DNA of 64,000 bases from CAZGIF01 sp964526045 (GTDB lineage: Bacteria > Patescibacteriota > Gracilibacteria > Absconditabacterales > Absconditicoccaceae): NCBI GenBank assembly GCA_964526045.1, contig CAZGIF010000003.1:1-64000 (forward strand). The letters run 5' to 3'. Position 1 is the stretch's first letter. Each line of letters starts with the position of its first letter. Under the pieces are notes generated by a model. The model was given only the letters and a program-made list of their open reading frames with translations, searched no databases and was not told the origin of the DNA. The position numbers and the translations under genes are program-made. Shown here piece after piece: positions 34,823 through 45,477 of the stretch.

Positions 34823-36232
34823 ATGGGTAAATTTCTTACAATCGTGTCAGTAGTTTTTTGTGGTATGGTGAACGTATGTTTTGCTCGAGTCTATCCAGTC
34901 AATCAGATTTCTACACCAGAGTGTTATTATTCCCATCGGTCCCAACATGACGTGACGTGTCAAAGAGCTTTGCCTCGTATCCAGTCAGGTGAATATCTTT
35001 CGTATGTCAATAATTTTGACTATCGTACTGCGTATTCTGTCTTGTGGTGAGCAACGTATGAAGATTGACGAGATCCGCGTGCTGGGTCTCATTTGGGTGT
35101 CGATATTGTCTCTGCTCGTGGTACACCAGTTTTTAGTATTTGAGAGGGAAAAATAATTCATGCCTGACCAAGTGGCGGATGGTGAAATGCTATTACTATA
35201 CAATATCCGTATCTTGACTGATTTATCTATGCAAGTTATGCACATTTGGAATCAATTTTGGTTAGTGTAGGAGATACAGTAACGACATCATCTCAGATAT
35301 GAACCATCGGTGATACATGAAACGCTACTGCGCCTCATTTACATTTTCAGCTAGAGCGTGATACTGTTGGCTCTCATCCGTATTGGTATAGTACATGTAG
35401 TGGGATTTGATGACTTGGTATTTTTGATATAGTAAATGGTGGATTTTGTCGTACAGAAATGCAACAATTCACGTTTGATCCTATTGTGTTTTTGGAATCT
35501 CAATGAGCAGATGTTTCAACCTTTGAGATAAATTGACAAACGTATTATAACTATCTAGACGCAGCTGATGTTCTCTCACAACAAGAGATAGAACGTTATC
35601 AATTGTCACAGTTTTTGGGTGTGTATGATATAGAACTTGTTAGTCCATCAAAAAAATTCGTGTTTAGTGATACGCAAAGCAGTACGCTTTTTTTCAACAA
35701 AGTGACACAAGCTACTGCGGTTTTGTTGCCAGAACCACTGCGTTTATTGGTCGAAGATAAAGATGTCGTTGATGTGTTTCCCGAAACATTATCGTATATA
35801 CAAGACCAACAAAGTATATTACTTTTGCCAAAACAATCGTGAACAACAATGTTGCATGTGTATTTTGGTAAAGAACTTGTACGTAGTATACAACTCACAT
35901 TTTGAGATGTTTCGATTCCTGTTGCTACCAACATAACGACAACATGTATTCCATCTCGTAGGCAACAAAAATTTGATAGTTTGTGTCTGATCAAAGCACG
36001 TGACGATGATGGGCAAAATATTATCACATCCGACCGAAATGGTATTGTTCAATTGCCTGACAATCTCTATATCCCCCAAAGCAAACAAGATCTTATTCGT
36101 ATTCGAAAATGAGCTCAACCATCTTTTTCATCACAAAAAAGTTTGCTGACTGCAGAGGACTTTTTGCTTGCGTGACAAACGTTTGTTTTTGTTAGATGAA
36201 GTGATATACTCGACATCAATGTTTTATATTAG
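34823..36232 (+). CDS. secreted M23-family (LytM-like) metallopeptidase, 469 aa
   Basis: M23 enzymes are zinc endopeptidases that cut peptidoglycan cross-links. The protein has a signal peptide (residues 1-24, ending CFA) and a LytM domain with the zinc ligand pair HLGVD (about residue 97) and the catalytic APHLHFQLE (about 175). The domain is followed by about 270 residues of unassigned, mostly beta, sequence that may bind the wall or surface. TGA glycines fall at conserved positions in the LytM fold. The next gene, a VanY-type carboxypeptidase, starts 9 bases downstream, so both wall hydrolases are probably co-expressed. Confidence 0.88.
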
Positions 36233-36240
36233 GCAAAAGT

Positions 36241-37074
36241 ATGTCCAATAAATTTTTGTTGCGGGTTTTGATACTATGTACATTGCTTGTGTATGCACCA
36301 TTTTCTTTGTTGTATGCACAAAGTAATTCTCCAAGTAACTTTCCAATCAATTCTCAAGACAACTCTCAAAATACATCCAAAACACCATCTTCTTGGTCTG
36401 TATATGATCTAATACGCACATCATCACAAAAACTCACTACCTCATACAACACCTACACAAAAGACATTTTTCCTTTTGATCTACGATCCGACTATTCTCT
36501 CCAAAAGTACATCAATCCAGACATATGATTTGATACGCCAAATTATATTCCTTCTCCATTTGCATATATAGACGATACATATGTTATTTTGTGAGCAAGA
36601 AATACGCTAAGACAAGAAGCTGCGCTTGCGCTTGCCCAACTTTCACAGTCATTTTTTCTTCAATTCAAAAAAAAACTGTATGTGGCAAGCGCATACAGGA
36701 CCTACGGTCAGCAATTATTTTTGTATAATCAAGCTACAGACAAGCGTTTTGTTGCCAAAGCATGACATAGTGAACATCAAGCATGATTGGCTATCGATAT
36801 GTTGCATGTCAGTAACGAAGCTGGGTTTTTTTCTGATTCTGATCGTGTGACGTATTACGAACGATTGGATACCTATGCACATATCTATGGATTTCACAAC
36901 ACATACCAAAAGTGACCTATCATTGACTGATATCATAAAGAACCTCGACACCGAAGATATGTCTGAGCCGAGCTAGCAACACTTCTCAAAAATGCCAATC
37001 TGACACTGTGACAGTATTACGCAATCATGGACGACACCAAAAGACAAGTCTATCAGACTCGTACTTTTGAGTAG
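36241..37074 (+). CDS. VanY-type D-alanyl-D-alanine carboxypeptidase (M15B), 277 aa
   Basis: These zinc enzymes trim the terminal D-Ala from peptidoglycan stem peptides. It has a signal peptide (residues 1-29, ending YAQ), a Ser/Asn-rich linker, and an M15 domain with the ligand motif AGHSEHQAGLAID (SxHxxGxAxD) and the second motif EPRHRRYVG, usually EPWHYRYVG. The Trp-to-Arg change before the last ligand His is a small deviation. TGA encodes the first Gly of AGHSEH and the Gly of HQAG. It converges with the 578-aa gene with an 11-base gap. Confidence 0.88.
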
Positions 37075-37085
37075 TTATGATGTTT

Positions 37086-38822
37086 TTAAGTATCTAATTT
37101 GTTTTTTCTAAGTTGGTTTACAAAGTTGACGAGTGATCCTTTGGGGTTTGGTCCTGCAAGTCAATAGTCATTAAGTAGTTTTTTGTCATCAAAGTTGTCT
37201 TTTGGATAGATACCATCTCTTATCATCACAACATTTCAAGCTCAAAATTCTTCACTGATTGAATATCATTTCTTAATAATTGTTGAAACTAAACTCAAAA
37301 GTTTTTCAGACTTTCAACTTTCGACGCAACCAGGACTCATTTTGATTTGTACTCATCACGCATCAATAGTATTTGCTCATCTGATGAAGCGAGAAGAATT
37401 TGTTATATGATTGCTAAGGTTGTTTTTATCAAATTTTCACGCAACAAAATCTCTATATCCGAGTATTCTATTATTTATACTATTTTTAAGTTCATCTGTT
37501 TTTGTTAGCAACAAGTCTTTGACTTGAAGTTCATTCACGTTTGTTATTTTGCCTGCATTCTGTTCGACGACTTTTTTGGCAGCAATCATGTCGTTATACT
37601 CCATTTTAGCTAAATGAATATCTCATCAAGCAAGCATTTTGTTTCATGTTTTGTAAGACTCATTCATTGTTTTCATCGCTCAAATAAGCAAATCTCTTTC
37701 GTGAATATCTGGATTGTTAAGAGTTTCATCGTCTCGCCTAGGATCGGTTTTTGCTTCTCTTCGTGACTTCACTCTCGCATCAGCTGCGGCTATTAGCGAA
37801 CTCACATCCACTCAAAGTTTGTTTCATAGAGCTGTAAGTGAATCTTTCCCAAGCATCCCATCTGCCTTATCTTCAGATATTCATACTGCAGTTTGAAAAT
37901 CTTCAATGTTTCATGCTTTGAGGAGAGATATGAGATTGTTTACTATGTTAGTTTTATCAGCTGCTGCATTATTGAGTGTATTTGCAAAGTCTTGTTTGAG
38001 AAGTCAGCTGTATATTTTTGTATTTTTCAGATCGTCTACTGTTATTGTTGTTCTCTCTGCTGTTTCTTTGGTTTCTGCACCTGTAGTTGCTACTTTATCA
38101 ATTGTAGTTTCTCCTGTTGTAGTATCCTCTTGATTTGCATTTTCATCTCAATTTTTAATGTCAGCTATTTTTTGCTCCATCTCTGCTATTGCTTCTTCAC
38201 GAGTAGCGCTTATATTTTTTACTTGTTCTTCTAATGCCTGTAGAGTTTTTTGTCCAAAAGTCTCCTCTGTGTCATCCATTCGAAGTCCAGCTTGTAGTCA
38301 TGCAAGGTCTCAATCATTCAAAGCTTTTACAAGACTATTATAGTAGACAAAATTTCAGTTTTCATTCTTATATTGACTGAGGACGTTCTGAATATCTGGA
38401 ATAGTTACATCATTTGCTAATATACCTGTAATTTTATCGGGAGAAAAAGTAGTTGCTTCAATTTCTAGATCTTTTGAGACCTCTCTATTCAAATCATCAG
38501 TAATATTATCTATTTCTGTATTAAATTCATCCATATCAACTTTCATAGCTTCATTAGCTTGAGCTGCAATTGCATCTGCTTGCGCTTTGGCTTCTGACGA
38601 TATTTGTACCTCACTCTTCTCCTCAGTTATACTTGCAGCTTCATTCTCTTTGTTGTCATCGACTTTGTCTTTTTTCTTAAAAAGACTTCATACTTTATCC
38701 AAAAATCATTTTTTTTCTGGTTTTGAGATATTATCAGTTGCTTTTGCTAGTCTGTCTTTTTCTAATTGTGTTATTTGTACATGAATGTCTTCTGCTGTAT
38801 TGAATTTGTCTGTTGATGACAT
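37086..38822 (-). CDS. large cytoplasmic helical protein, 578 aa
   Basis: No known family is recognised. The protein is acidic and helical, rich in Ala, Asp, Glu, Lys and Thr, with no signal peptide, and with a basic stretch (about residues 36-55) after the N-terminal helix. Two segments resemble each other, for example NVLSQYKNENGNFVYYNSLVKAL and a related block about 120 residues later, which suggests internal repeats. It is the third gene of a reverse operon after 39616 and 38867. TGA is read as glycine at several sites. Confidence 0.65.
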
Positions 38823-38866
38823 GTAATATTAAAAAATTATAAATAATAAATAGTTTTCGTTGTATA

Positions 38867-39202
38867 TTATAATCACTCCAAAAGAGTATCAGGGTCTTCA
38901 TTTTGATCGTCGTCTGCTTCTTCTTTTTTGAGAAGTTTGAGATAGTGTTGCATATGTGTGAGGTGGGTTTGCGATTCTGCTTTGTCTTGATCGATGTGTT
39001 TTTGTCACATTTCAAGTACATAGCTGTATAACTCGACCATGGCGTCTTGGTCTAGCGGTTCGGTATATGCTTCAAATTCGTGCAACATCTCGACAAAATC
39101 CGGATCGGAGTCAGCAAATTTTTTGATAATATTCGCTATGCGATCGTATTGTTCTTGATACGAAAGTTGCTTAAACGCCTGTACGAGTTGTTCGTTATTC
39201 AT
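38867..39202 (-). CDS. small acidic helical protein, 111 aa
   Basis: The protein is predicted to be all-helical and acidic with a C-terminal Asp/Glu-rich end. Two TGA codons are read as glycine, including one at 39005-39007 in the middle. No family is recognised. It lies 27 bases downstream of a membrane-protein gene and 44 bases upstream of the 578-aa gene, so the three are probably one operon. Confidence 0.6.
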
Positions 39203-39229
39203 CCAAAATATATGTTATAAAGCTATGTA

Positions 39230-39616
39230 CTATAAAATTAGGAGTATCCCAAAAAGTGCAAGTGAGGTGATGAGGGGAGTGAGGAGTTCTTTTTGCGTTG
39301 CGATGTGTTTGTACAAACCAACGAGTGACAAAATAACAAAGATTGCCATCAGTCAGACATATCCCAAAAGACTAAATGAGCTCAATAGATACACCCAGAC
39401 ATAATCATATTGTGCATACAGTTCTCAACCATTGTACAGTGTGATTGTTGCCAATATCACTCGCAATACCGTGAGCACATAAAAACTATAACGCAAGATT
39501 TTGCTAACGATGTGCATTCGTTTTGCTTCTTTTTTGCTGTTTGTTTCTAGTTTGACGTCTTTTGTGTCATCTTTCTTGATGTTTTTCTTGACATCTTTTT
39601 TTGTAGCTGTTGCCAT
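39230..39616 (-). CDS. small polytopic membrane protein, 128 aa
   Basis: A Lys/Asp-rich N-terminal tail of about 40 residues precedes three or four membrane helices. Conserved features resemble Pilin_PilA-like/T4SS VirB2-type or generic small membrane proteins only in topology, so I assign no family. An in-frame ATG at 39622 would add two residues; a GGA sits at a better distance from 39616. It is first in the reverse operon. Confidence 0.6.
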
Positions 39617-39865
39617 ATGCATATATCCAAAATAAAACTTTTGTTGTTTACTCAACTATACCAACGATTTATCATTTTGTAAAAAAAGAAGCCTGACTCT
39701 TGTGATATATTGATTGACATTTTTTGTATATATTGTTTGTTTTTATGTTTGTGGTTTTGTATCTACAAAATTATCGTTTGCAATATCCTATGATGTAGCT
39801 AAAATATTTTCGTAAACTACATATTGTCAAAATCACATACATAGCTTTATACAATTTTCATATTT

Positions 39866-40420
39866 ATGAGTATTCCAAAAGAGGCAACCTGCGTTTTCTC
39901 GTGAGAGATATTTGATGTTTACCAACGACAACAACAAATGTTTGATTGAAGTTTTCAGACGTTTGAAAGAGCTACTAGACCGGATACCGTCAATATTATC
40001 GCATTGTTGGATACGTGAAACATTGTTGTTACTGAAGAAAGGCAACCATGAAGTTTGCCATTTTGTGGATTGGTGTGATGAAGATGTGACGAGTGAGAGT
40101 CGGCTCTCCAATCAGCAAAAAGAGAGTTGTTGGAAGAAACGTGATTGGTGAGCGAAGATTGGTCTTTATTCACTACATATAACTTACAGTCAAAAGTTCT
40201 TTATCAAAGTAGTGTGTATATTGCTAGAAATTGTACAAAGATCTCAGAACAAGATTTGGATGTATGAGGAGAGAAGATCAAACTTTTGGAATTGTCGTGG
40301 GAAGAATTTTTGGATTTTATAGCAAGAGAGGACTTTAGATCGTCTCAGTTTGCTTTGGATCTATTGAGATCTGTCTATCTATGACAAGAAGCTCAGATCA
40401 AAAAAAGAATTTTCTGATAG
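39866..40420 (+). CDS. Nudix hydrolase, ADP-ribose pyrophosphatase-like, 184 aa
   Basis: Nudix enzymes hydrolyse nucleoside diphosphates linked to another group. The Nudix box is intact at about residues 69-92: GGRCDEGESALQSAKRELL then EETGL, matching GX5EX7REUXEEXGU. The four glycines around the box are TGA, so it is invisible in the standard code. The layout (N-terminal strand domain, then box, then C-terminal helices) and the ELSWEEFLDFI tail fit the ADP-ribose pyrophosphatase subgroup, but the substrate is not certain. Confidence 0.9.
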
Positions 40421-40510
40421 CGTTTAGGTACAAATTGCTATTGTTATTGTTTTGCATCTGTATATAGTGCAATCTGGTATTGTACGTTTTTATATACTAT
40501 CTTTTTTTCG

Positions 40511-41125
40511 ATGAAAAAAATCCTTTTGTTCGTTATGTGAACGTCTTTGTTGGTAGTATGATGTGCCAAGACTGTCAATGCTCCTACGTCGCCAACTCTC
40601 TCTGATACTCCTACTATTATAGAGACTGAATCTCCAAAAATGGCAGACACTGAAACTTGAGATATACTAGAAACCACAACTTGAGATATAATAGAAACTT
40701 CAACTATATGAGCTACAGATAATCCAAATGAAAAAGCTGGTGGTTTTTACTATTCTGAAAGCTGAGAAATGATCTCGGTTTCTGGTTTGGAAGAATGAAT
40801 GACAATAACGTCACCACTTATTTTCCAATGATCAGCACCACATACGTGGTTTTATGAATGAGAAATTACAATCGCATTTCTCGATAAAGATAAGAATATG
40901 CTTTCTCAATGGTATGGAACAGCATCTTCAGATCTATACACCGAAAATGGTGATTATATAGAATGACCAATTGCATTTAATGTTGACGCGCCATTTGGTG
41001 ATAAGAGTAAGTTGTTTGTTGATGAAAATTATAATCCAGACAACATTGCGTATGTTCAGATTTGAAACAATAGTGGGCGTCTACAGTTGACTGATAGTGT
41101 GTTGATTCAGGTAAATAGTAAATAG
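40511..41125 (+). CDS. lipoprotein with Gmad2-like immunoglobulin-fold domain, 204 aa
   Basis: The signal peptide ends in a lipobox (LVVGC, Cys at residue 18), so it should be lipidated. A Thr/Pro/Glu-rich linker with repeated TGDI..E motifs follows. The C-terminal domain (about 95-200) has SPLIFQGSAPHTWFYEGEI and a WYGTASSDL block, which match the Gmad2 domain of secreted bacterial proteins. TGA is read as glycine in the lipobox and at conserved domain sites. It is followed by another lipoprotein 93 bases downstream. Confidence 0.8.
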
Positions 41126-41218
41126 CTTAGCTCTAGTATTATTTCTTATCAGTATATACTTGAATACAAAATAGGTAGTAATGTTTGTACATATTTTTAT
41201 TAAAATTCAATATTATTG

Positions 41219-41764
41219 ATGAAAAAACTATTTTTTTTGGTTCTACTTCCTCTTTTGCTTATCTGATGTTCTCAACCAATAGAACACACAAATTTTGCAA
41301 CAATAACAAGCCTCACCGATCCAATGTTTGAGGTTTTACAAATGAGTGGGGACGTTGACATGACGACTATAAATTCTATGTCTGATGCTGCCCAAAAGGA
41401 TATTATAAGCGTGAAGTATTATATAGAATCAAATGTGCTTCCAGTATATGGACTACAATCATGAGATACGTCAACTTCGACAATAAGCTTTCAGTGAACT
41501 ATCCCATATACGCGAGTATCTGAAGAAGGATTTCTTATCAGTTTCTTGGATGAAGATAGTACTGTTTTACTATCATATTACTGAAAAGTAAACTGAACAG
41601 ACAATGATAATACTAAAAAAGCTTGAGTATTTGATTATAACACAACCATTACATTTACGAATAAAGATGTTGCTCTACAGGATGTTGTGTATATTAAAAT
41701 TCGAAGTAGTAACAATCCAAAACGTCCTACAAACCAATATGATATGATTTATACAGAAAAATAA
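41219..41764 (+). CDS. lipoprotein, possibly distant Gmad2-like fold, 181 aa
   Basis: The start is a clear lipoprotein signal peptide with the lipobox LLIGC (Gly is TGA, Cys at residue 17). The C-terminal 100 residues form a beta-rich domain with FQGTIPYTRVSEEGFLISFLDED, resembling the strand order of the Gmad2 domain of the preceding gene, but more diverged. Its stop abuts the stop of lspA on the other strand (41765), with no gap. Confidence 0.75.
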
Positions 41765-42190
41765 TTAGTTTTTTCTAAAAAAGCCTTTCACTTCTCACCA
41801 GACTAAAAATATAAATGCTACTGAAATATATGTATCTGCGAGGTTGAATATAAACCAATCAAAAAAGACAAAGAAATCTCTTACACCGTAGTATATGACT
41901 CTATCATACAAATTTCACAAAGATCAGGCTAACAACAATATCAATACCAGTCAGGAAATATATTTTTTGTGCCATAAGTATACAAATCAAAATAGTGCTA
42001 CCAGAGTTATGGGAATCACTATCATATAAGATAACTGTACTGATCGAGAGATTCATGTATTGAGAATAGGCTGCAAAAATACGCTATCAGATCACAAAGC
42101 TTTGTTATACAAAAAATACTTGCTGACGAGGTCACATGCAATGAGTCATAGGACGGTTGCTATCATATATACGATTTGTTTATTCTTCAT
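41765..42190 (-). CDS. lspA: lipoprotein signal peptidase (signal peptidase II), 141 aa
   Basis: LspA is the membrane aspartic protease that removes the signal peptide from lipoproteins after Lgt has acted. It has four membrane helices and the family motifs: N-terminal DLVSKYF, NTGISRS, the GSLGNLYDRV block with the first catalytic Asp, and WFIFNLADTYIS with the second. Length is a little shorter than usual but complete. TGA encodes conserved glycines. It converges with the 181-aa lipoprotein gene, and the window also has lgt at 62197. Confidence 0.93.
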
Positions 42191-42212
42191 GAGTTAGTTA
42201 TGAGTATAACAA

Positions 42213-42243
42213 AAAAAACTATACAATCTGTATAGTTTTTTTT
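42213..42243. terminator. bidirectional terminator
   Basis: An AAACTATACA/TGTATAGTTT stem with a 3-base loop and A and T tracts on either side lies between the end of the secreted-protein gene (42281) and the lspA start. Confidence 0.75.
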
Positions 42244-42280
42244 GTTGTGAATTCAAAGATGTTTTTATTTTCAGATGTTT

Positions 42281-45200
42281 TTATTTTCGAATTACTTCTA
42301 ATGAGTTAAGTTTTCAAGGTCAGATGGCAGGACTGTCAGGATTGATTATTCATAGTTGTTTACGTCATTCAATTTCAAAAGTATCGAAATGTCAAGAATC
42401 TCCCATTCATAAAATAACCGTTGGAACAATACTTTTGAGAGATGTAGTAAGTAAAGAATTGATACCGTCTCAGACTATATTATTATATCAAGAGCTTGAT
42501 CATATTTCTACATCTACAGGTAGTTTATAAACAAAAATACAAATAGTATGACCGCTTTTTAGCATGTATTGCAAACCAATTTCTCAGTTTTTTTGAATGA
42601 TTGATCATATGACTTCTTGACCAAATGCTTGCTTGATAAGCGCATCATATCTACTTTGTAGTCAGCTTATATCTTTGATTCAAAAGTCAGTTCTGTTATA
42701 GTCTGGGTTTTGCATATCATTTTCATCATCTCGCAAAAAAGATCCGGTACTATTGTACTTCAGATCACTAAAGACACCAAATCACGTCAATAAAAATGTA
42801 TGATTTTGAGGTTGAGCGTTATATGTTCTTTTGATTGTCTCTGCTAAGTATGTTGCATAGTCCTGCAATATTTTTTCTTTGGTTTCTTGAGTTATATTTC
42901 AATAAAATTCTGATCAAGGACAGTGTGTAAATCATCATTGAATTCATGAATTTTCTTCTATGATTGATGCAATTGTATATGAAGTTTGATCACAAGCATA
43001 ATTTCCTCATGCATTAAATTCGTCTACAAAGACCCACTTATTTCATATTTTTTGTCCATATATTTGTGCTGCTAGCTTTTTACTATTGATTCGTTTGTTT
43101 ATACTTGAAGGGTAATGAGTAGCCAAACCATAAGAAAGTAGTCTTTCAAATATCTTTCAATTTTGAGGATTGGATGTATGTTTTTGAACTATAGTACGAA
43201 TCTTTTGTAGTATAGTATCTTCATTGTCAGAGTCAGCTAGTGTATAGTTTCATAAGAAAGCATTGTTGTTTTTACTTTCTACAATGAGCTTACTCTTGGT
43301 TATTTCTTCAAAAAATGGTTTGTAGTATATAGTAAAAATAGGTTTATAGAAATCATATGTCTCCAAAAAAATGATAGTTCGTGGTGATTTAAATTCAAAA
43401 TGAAAGACTCGACATCTTTTTTGTATGCTTCTGGGATTGAGTCCGTTTTGCTAATACCATTAAAGAACGAACGTACATCTTTGTTATGGGTATGTTGTAT
43501 AATATGCTCTTCAAATTGCTGGTATTTTTTGACGAAGCTTTCAATAGCTAGAGGGTCTGTTGATTGAGGAAGTATGCCAAAGGTGGTGTAGAAATAAGAT
43601 AAAGACTCTTGTATATCAATATCCAAAAGTGAGCTTCAATTTATTTTTCTTGTCATTATTAGATTGGCAATATATAGTTCATTATGTTGGATTTGCAGTA
43701 GTAGTTTTGTGAGTGTTGACTCATCAAGATCATATTCCAATTGCGATACATAAAATAATCCCAAGGCTTTTTTGTTTGAACTAAGATCTTGTTGATGTGT
43801 GTGGATATGATTTGCAAGTATAGTCGTGTTTTTCAAAAATAACTCTAACCTCTGTGGAGAATGAGAAAAAATATCAGACATAAAAGAGTATTTCCAATTC
43901 CGATTATAACTATCTTGTCAGATGAATCAAAGTATGCTTTCATCAATAAGGTTTAATAGCTCAATAGACTCTTCTATATTTTTATTATCTACTTTTTCTG
44001 CAATAAGCTGACTTACAATAGATTGAATAAATTCTGATTGAAGACCTGGTAATTCAAGATCATCACGCATATATTCTCTATCATGAGTTGGTATGTTTTT
44101 TAGGTATGATCTTGGGATTGCTATATTATACACAAAATCTTGCCGTACTATAGGAGAGAATTTTTGTAGTGAAGCAATTCGTTCTTTCTTTGAAAGAGGA
44201 ATATCATACAGCTGTAGCTCTTTTTCGCCTAGATGAAACAACCAATCATAGTTCGTAATATTTATATCACGTCGTCTCTCTACTTCAAATATCTCTGATG
44301 TAGCATTCGTAAGTATTTTTTTTTCAATAACTTCAGCTAACTTTGCATATATTTTTTGTGTGTTTTCTCTTCTTGTACTTTCATCTATATTCTCATTTAT
44401 TGTATGAAGTTGTTCAAATAGCACATCATTTGGTATATCAGAGTTAGTAATGACTAATGTGTTATTGTACAAGGTATATGAGCCATATGGAGAGAATTTA
44501 CTAACATCTGGGTCTGCTTTATAGTCTTCAAATATTCTACTAGAACATATAGCCTCAAAGCGATTTATTTTTCATGTTGCATCATCAGTGAAAAGTATTT
44601 TACATATTATTTCTGATGCATATTCTTGAAAAATACTTTTTATGTCATAGATACTTCGTAACTCATGTGCATTATTGAGTGCTTCTTGAGAGATTCAAGT
44701 TTCTTCGTGAGTATTCATATAATAATTACTTTGCAGTAGTTCAGGAATATCATTGAGTTGCAGTAACGATAGTAGTTTTTCCATATTTGTATTCTCCAAG
44801 AGAATAGTATGTGTTGTTACTATTTCTAGATAGTCGTGAATAGTTTCTATACCACGATTTTCATGTCGATCAGCTTCAAAAATCATTTTACATTGTTCTG
44901 CTGTGAGTTTGTTGGTAGTATACTCTTGTGCCAAGAGATAGACTATTGATGCGTGTGTATATGACAATTCATGAACGTCTCATAATAACAATTGTGTGAG
45001 TCAGAAAAAATTTTCACTATCTACTATCTTTATATCTTTTTGAAGAATGAGTTGTACAAAAGGATGTGTGTTTGCTGGTATCTGAGGACGATCTGGAGTA
45101 TTGTAAGCAAAATCACCTAGTTGAGGATGAGTAAGTTGATTGATTTTTGACGAAATATTAGCGAAGAAATCATCTATTGAGACTGTTTCTTTACCCGAAA

Positions 45201-45432
45201 ATGATGCAGGTAAGAGATACTTTTCTAGTTCTTGTTTTATTTTTTCATCACTCAAAGATCTTATCTGACTGAGTGTTAGTGCAGATAAACCATCAGGAGT
45301 ATTGGGAGAGGTTGTTGGTACCTCTAGGTTTGTTTGAGCAAAAACTCCTTGTATATCTATAGCGTACAGTGCACCAAAAATTGCAAGTCCTGATAACGTT
45401 TTTTTTGCTCGTTTTGGAAGTTTTAAAACCAT
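42281..45432 (-). CDS. large secreted protein with permuted pyroglutamyl-peptidase-like C-terminus, about 1050 aa, one frameshift
   Basis: It starts at 45432 with a signal peptide (ending VFAQ). The frame runs to TAA at 43300, but from about 43370 the reading frame continues into a further 360 residues if one T is added in the 7-T run at about 43367-43373 (mRNA sense). The continuation has the active-site blocks of pyroglutamyl peptidase I in swapped order. First, at about residue 813, comes GGNYACDQTSY and, 23 residues on, GGFTHCPG, matching the catalytic Cys and His pair. Then at about 882 comes FLLTGFGVF and at about 1010 VILGMGDSGHFDTFEIEG, matching the family N-terminus. Either the run is a sequencing error or translation slips. 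N-terminal 700 residues are unassigned. Confidence 0.65.
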
Positions 45433-45477
45433 GTGTAATAAAAATCAAAAATATTTAATAAGGAATGGATGCTAGTT

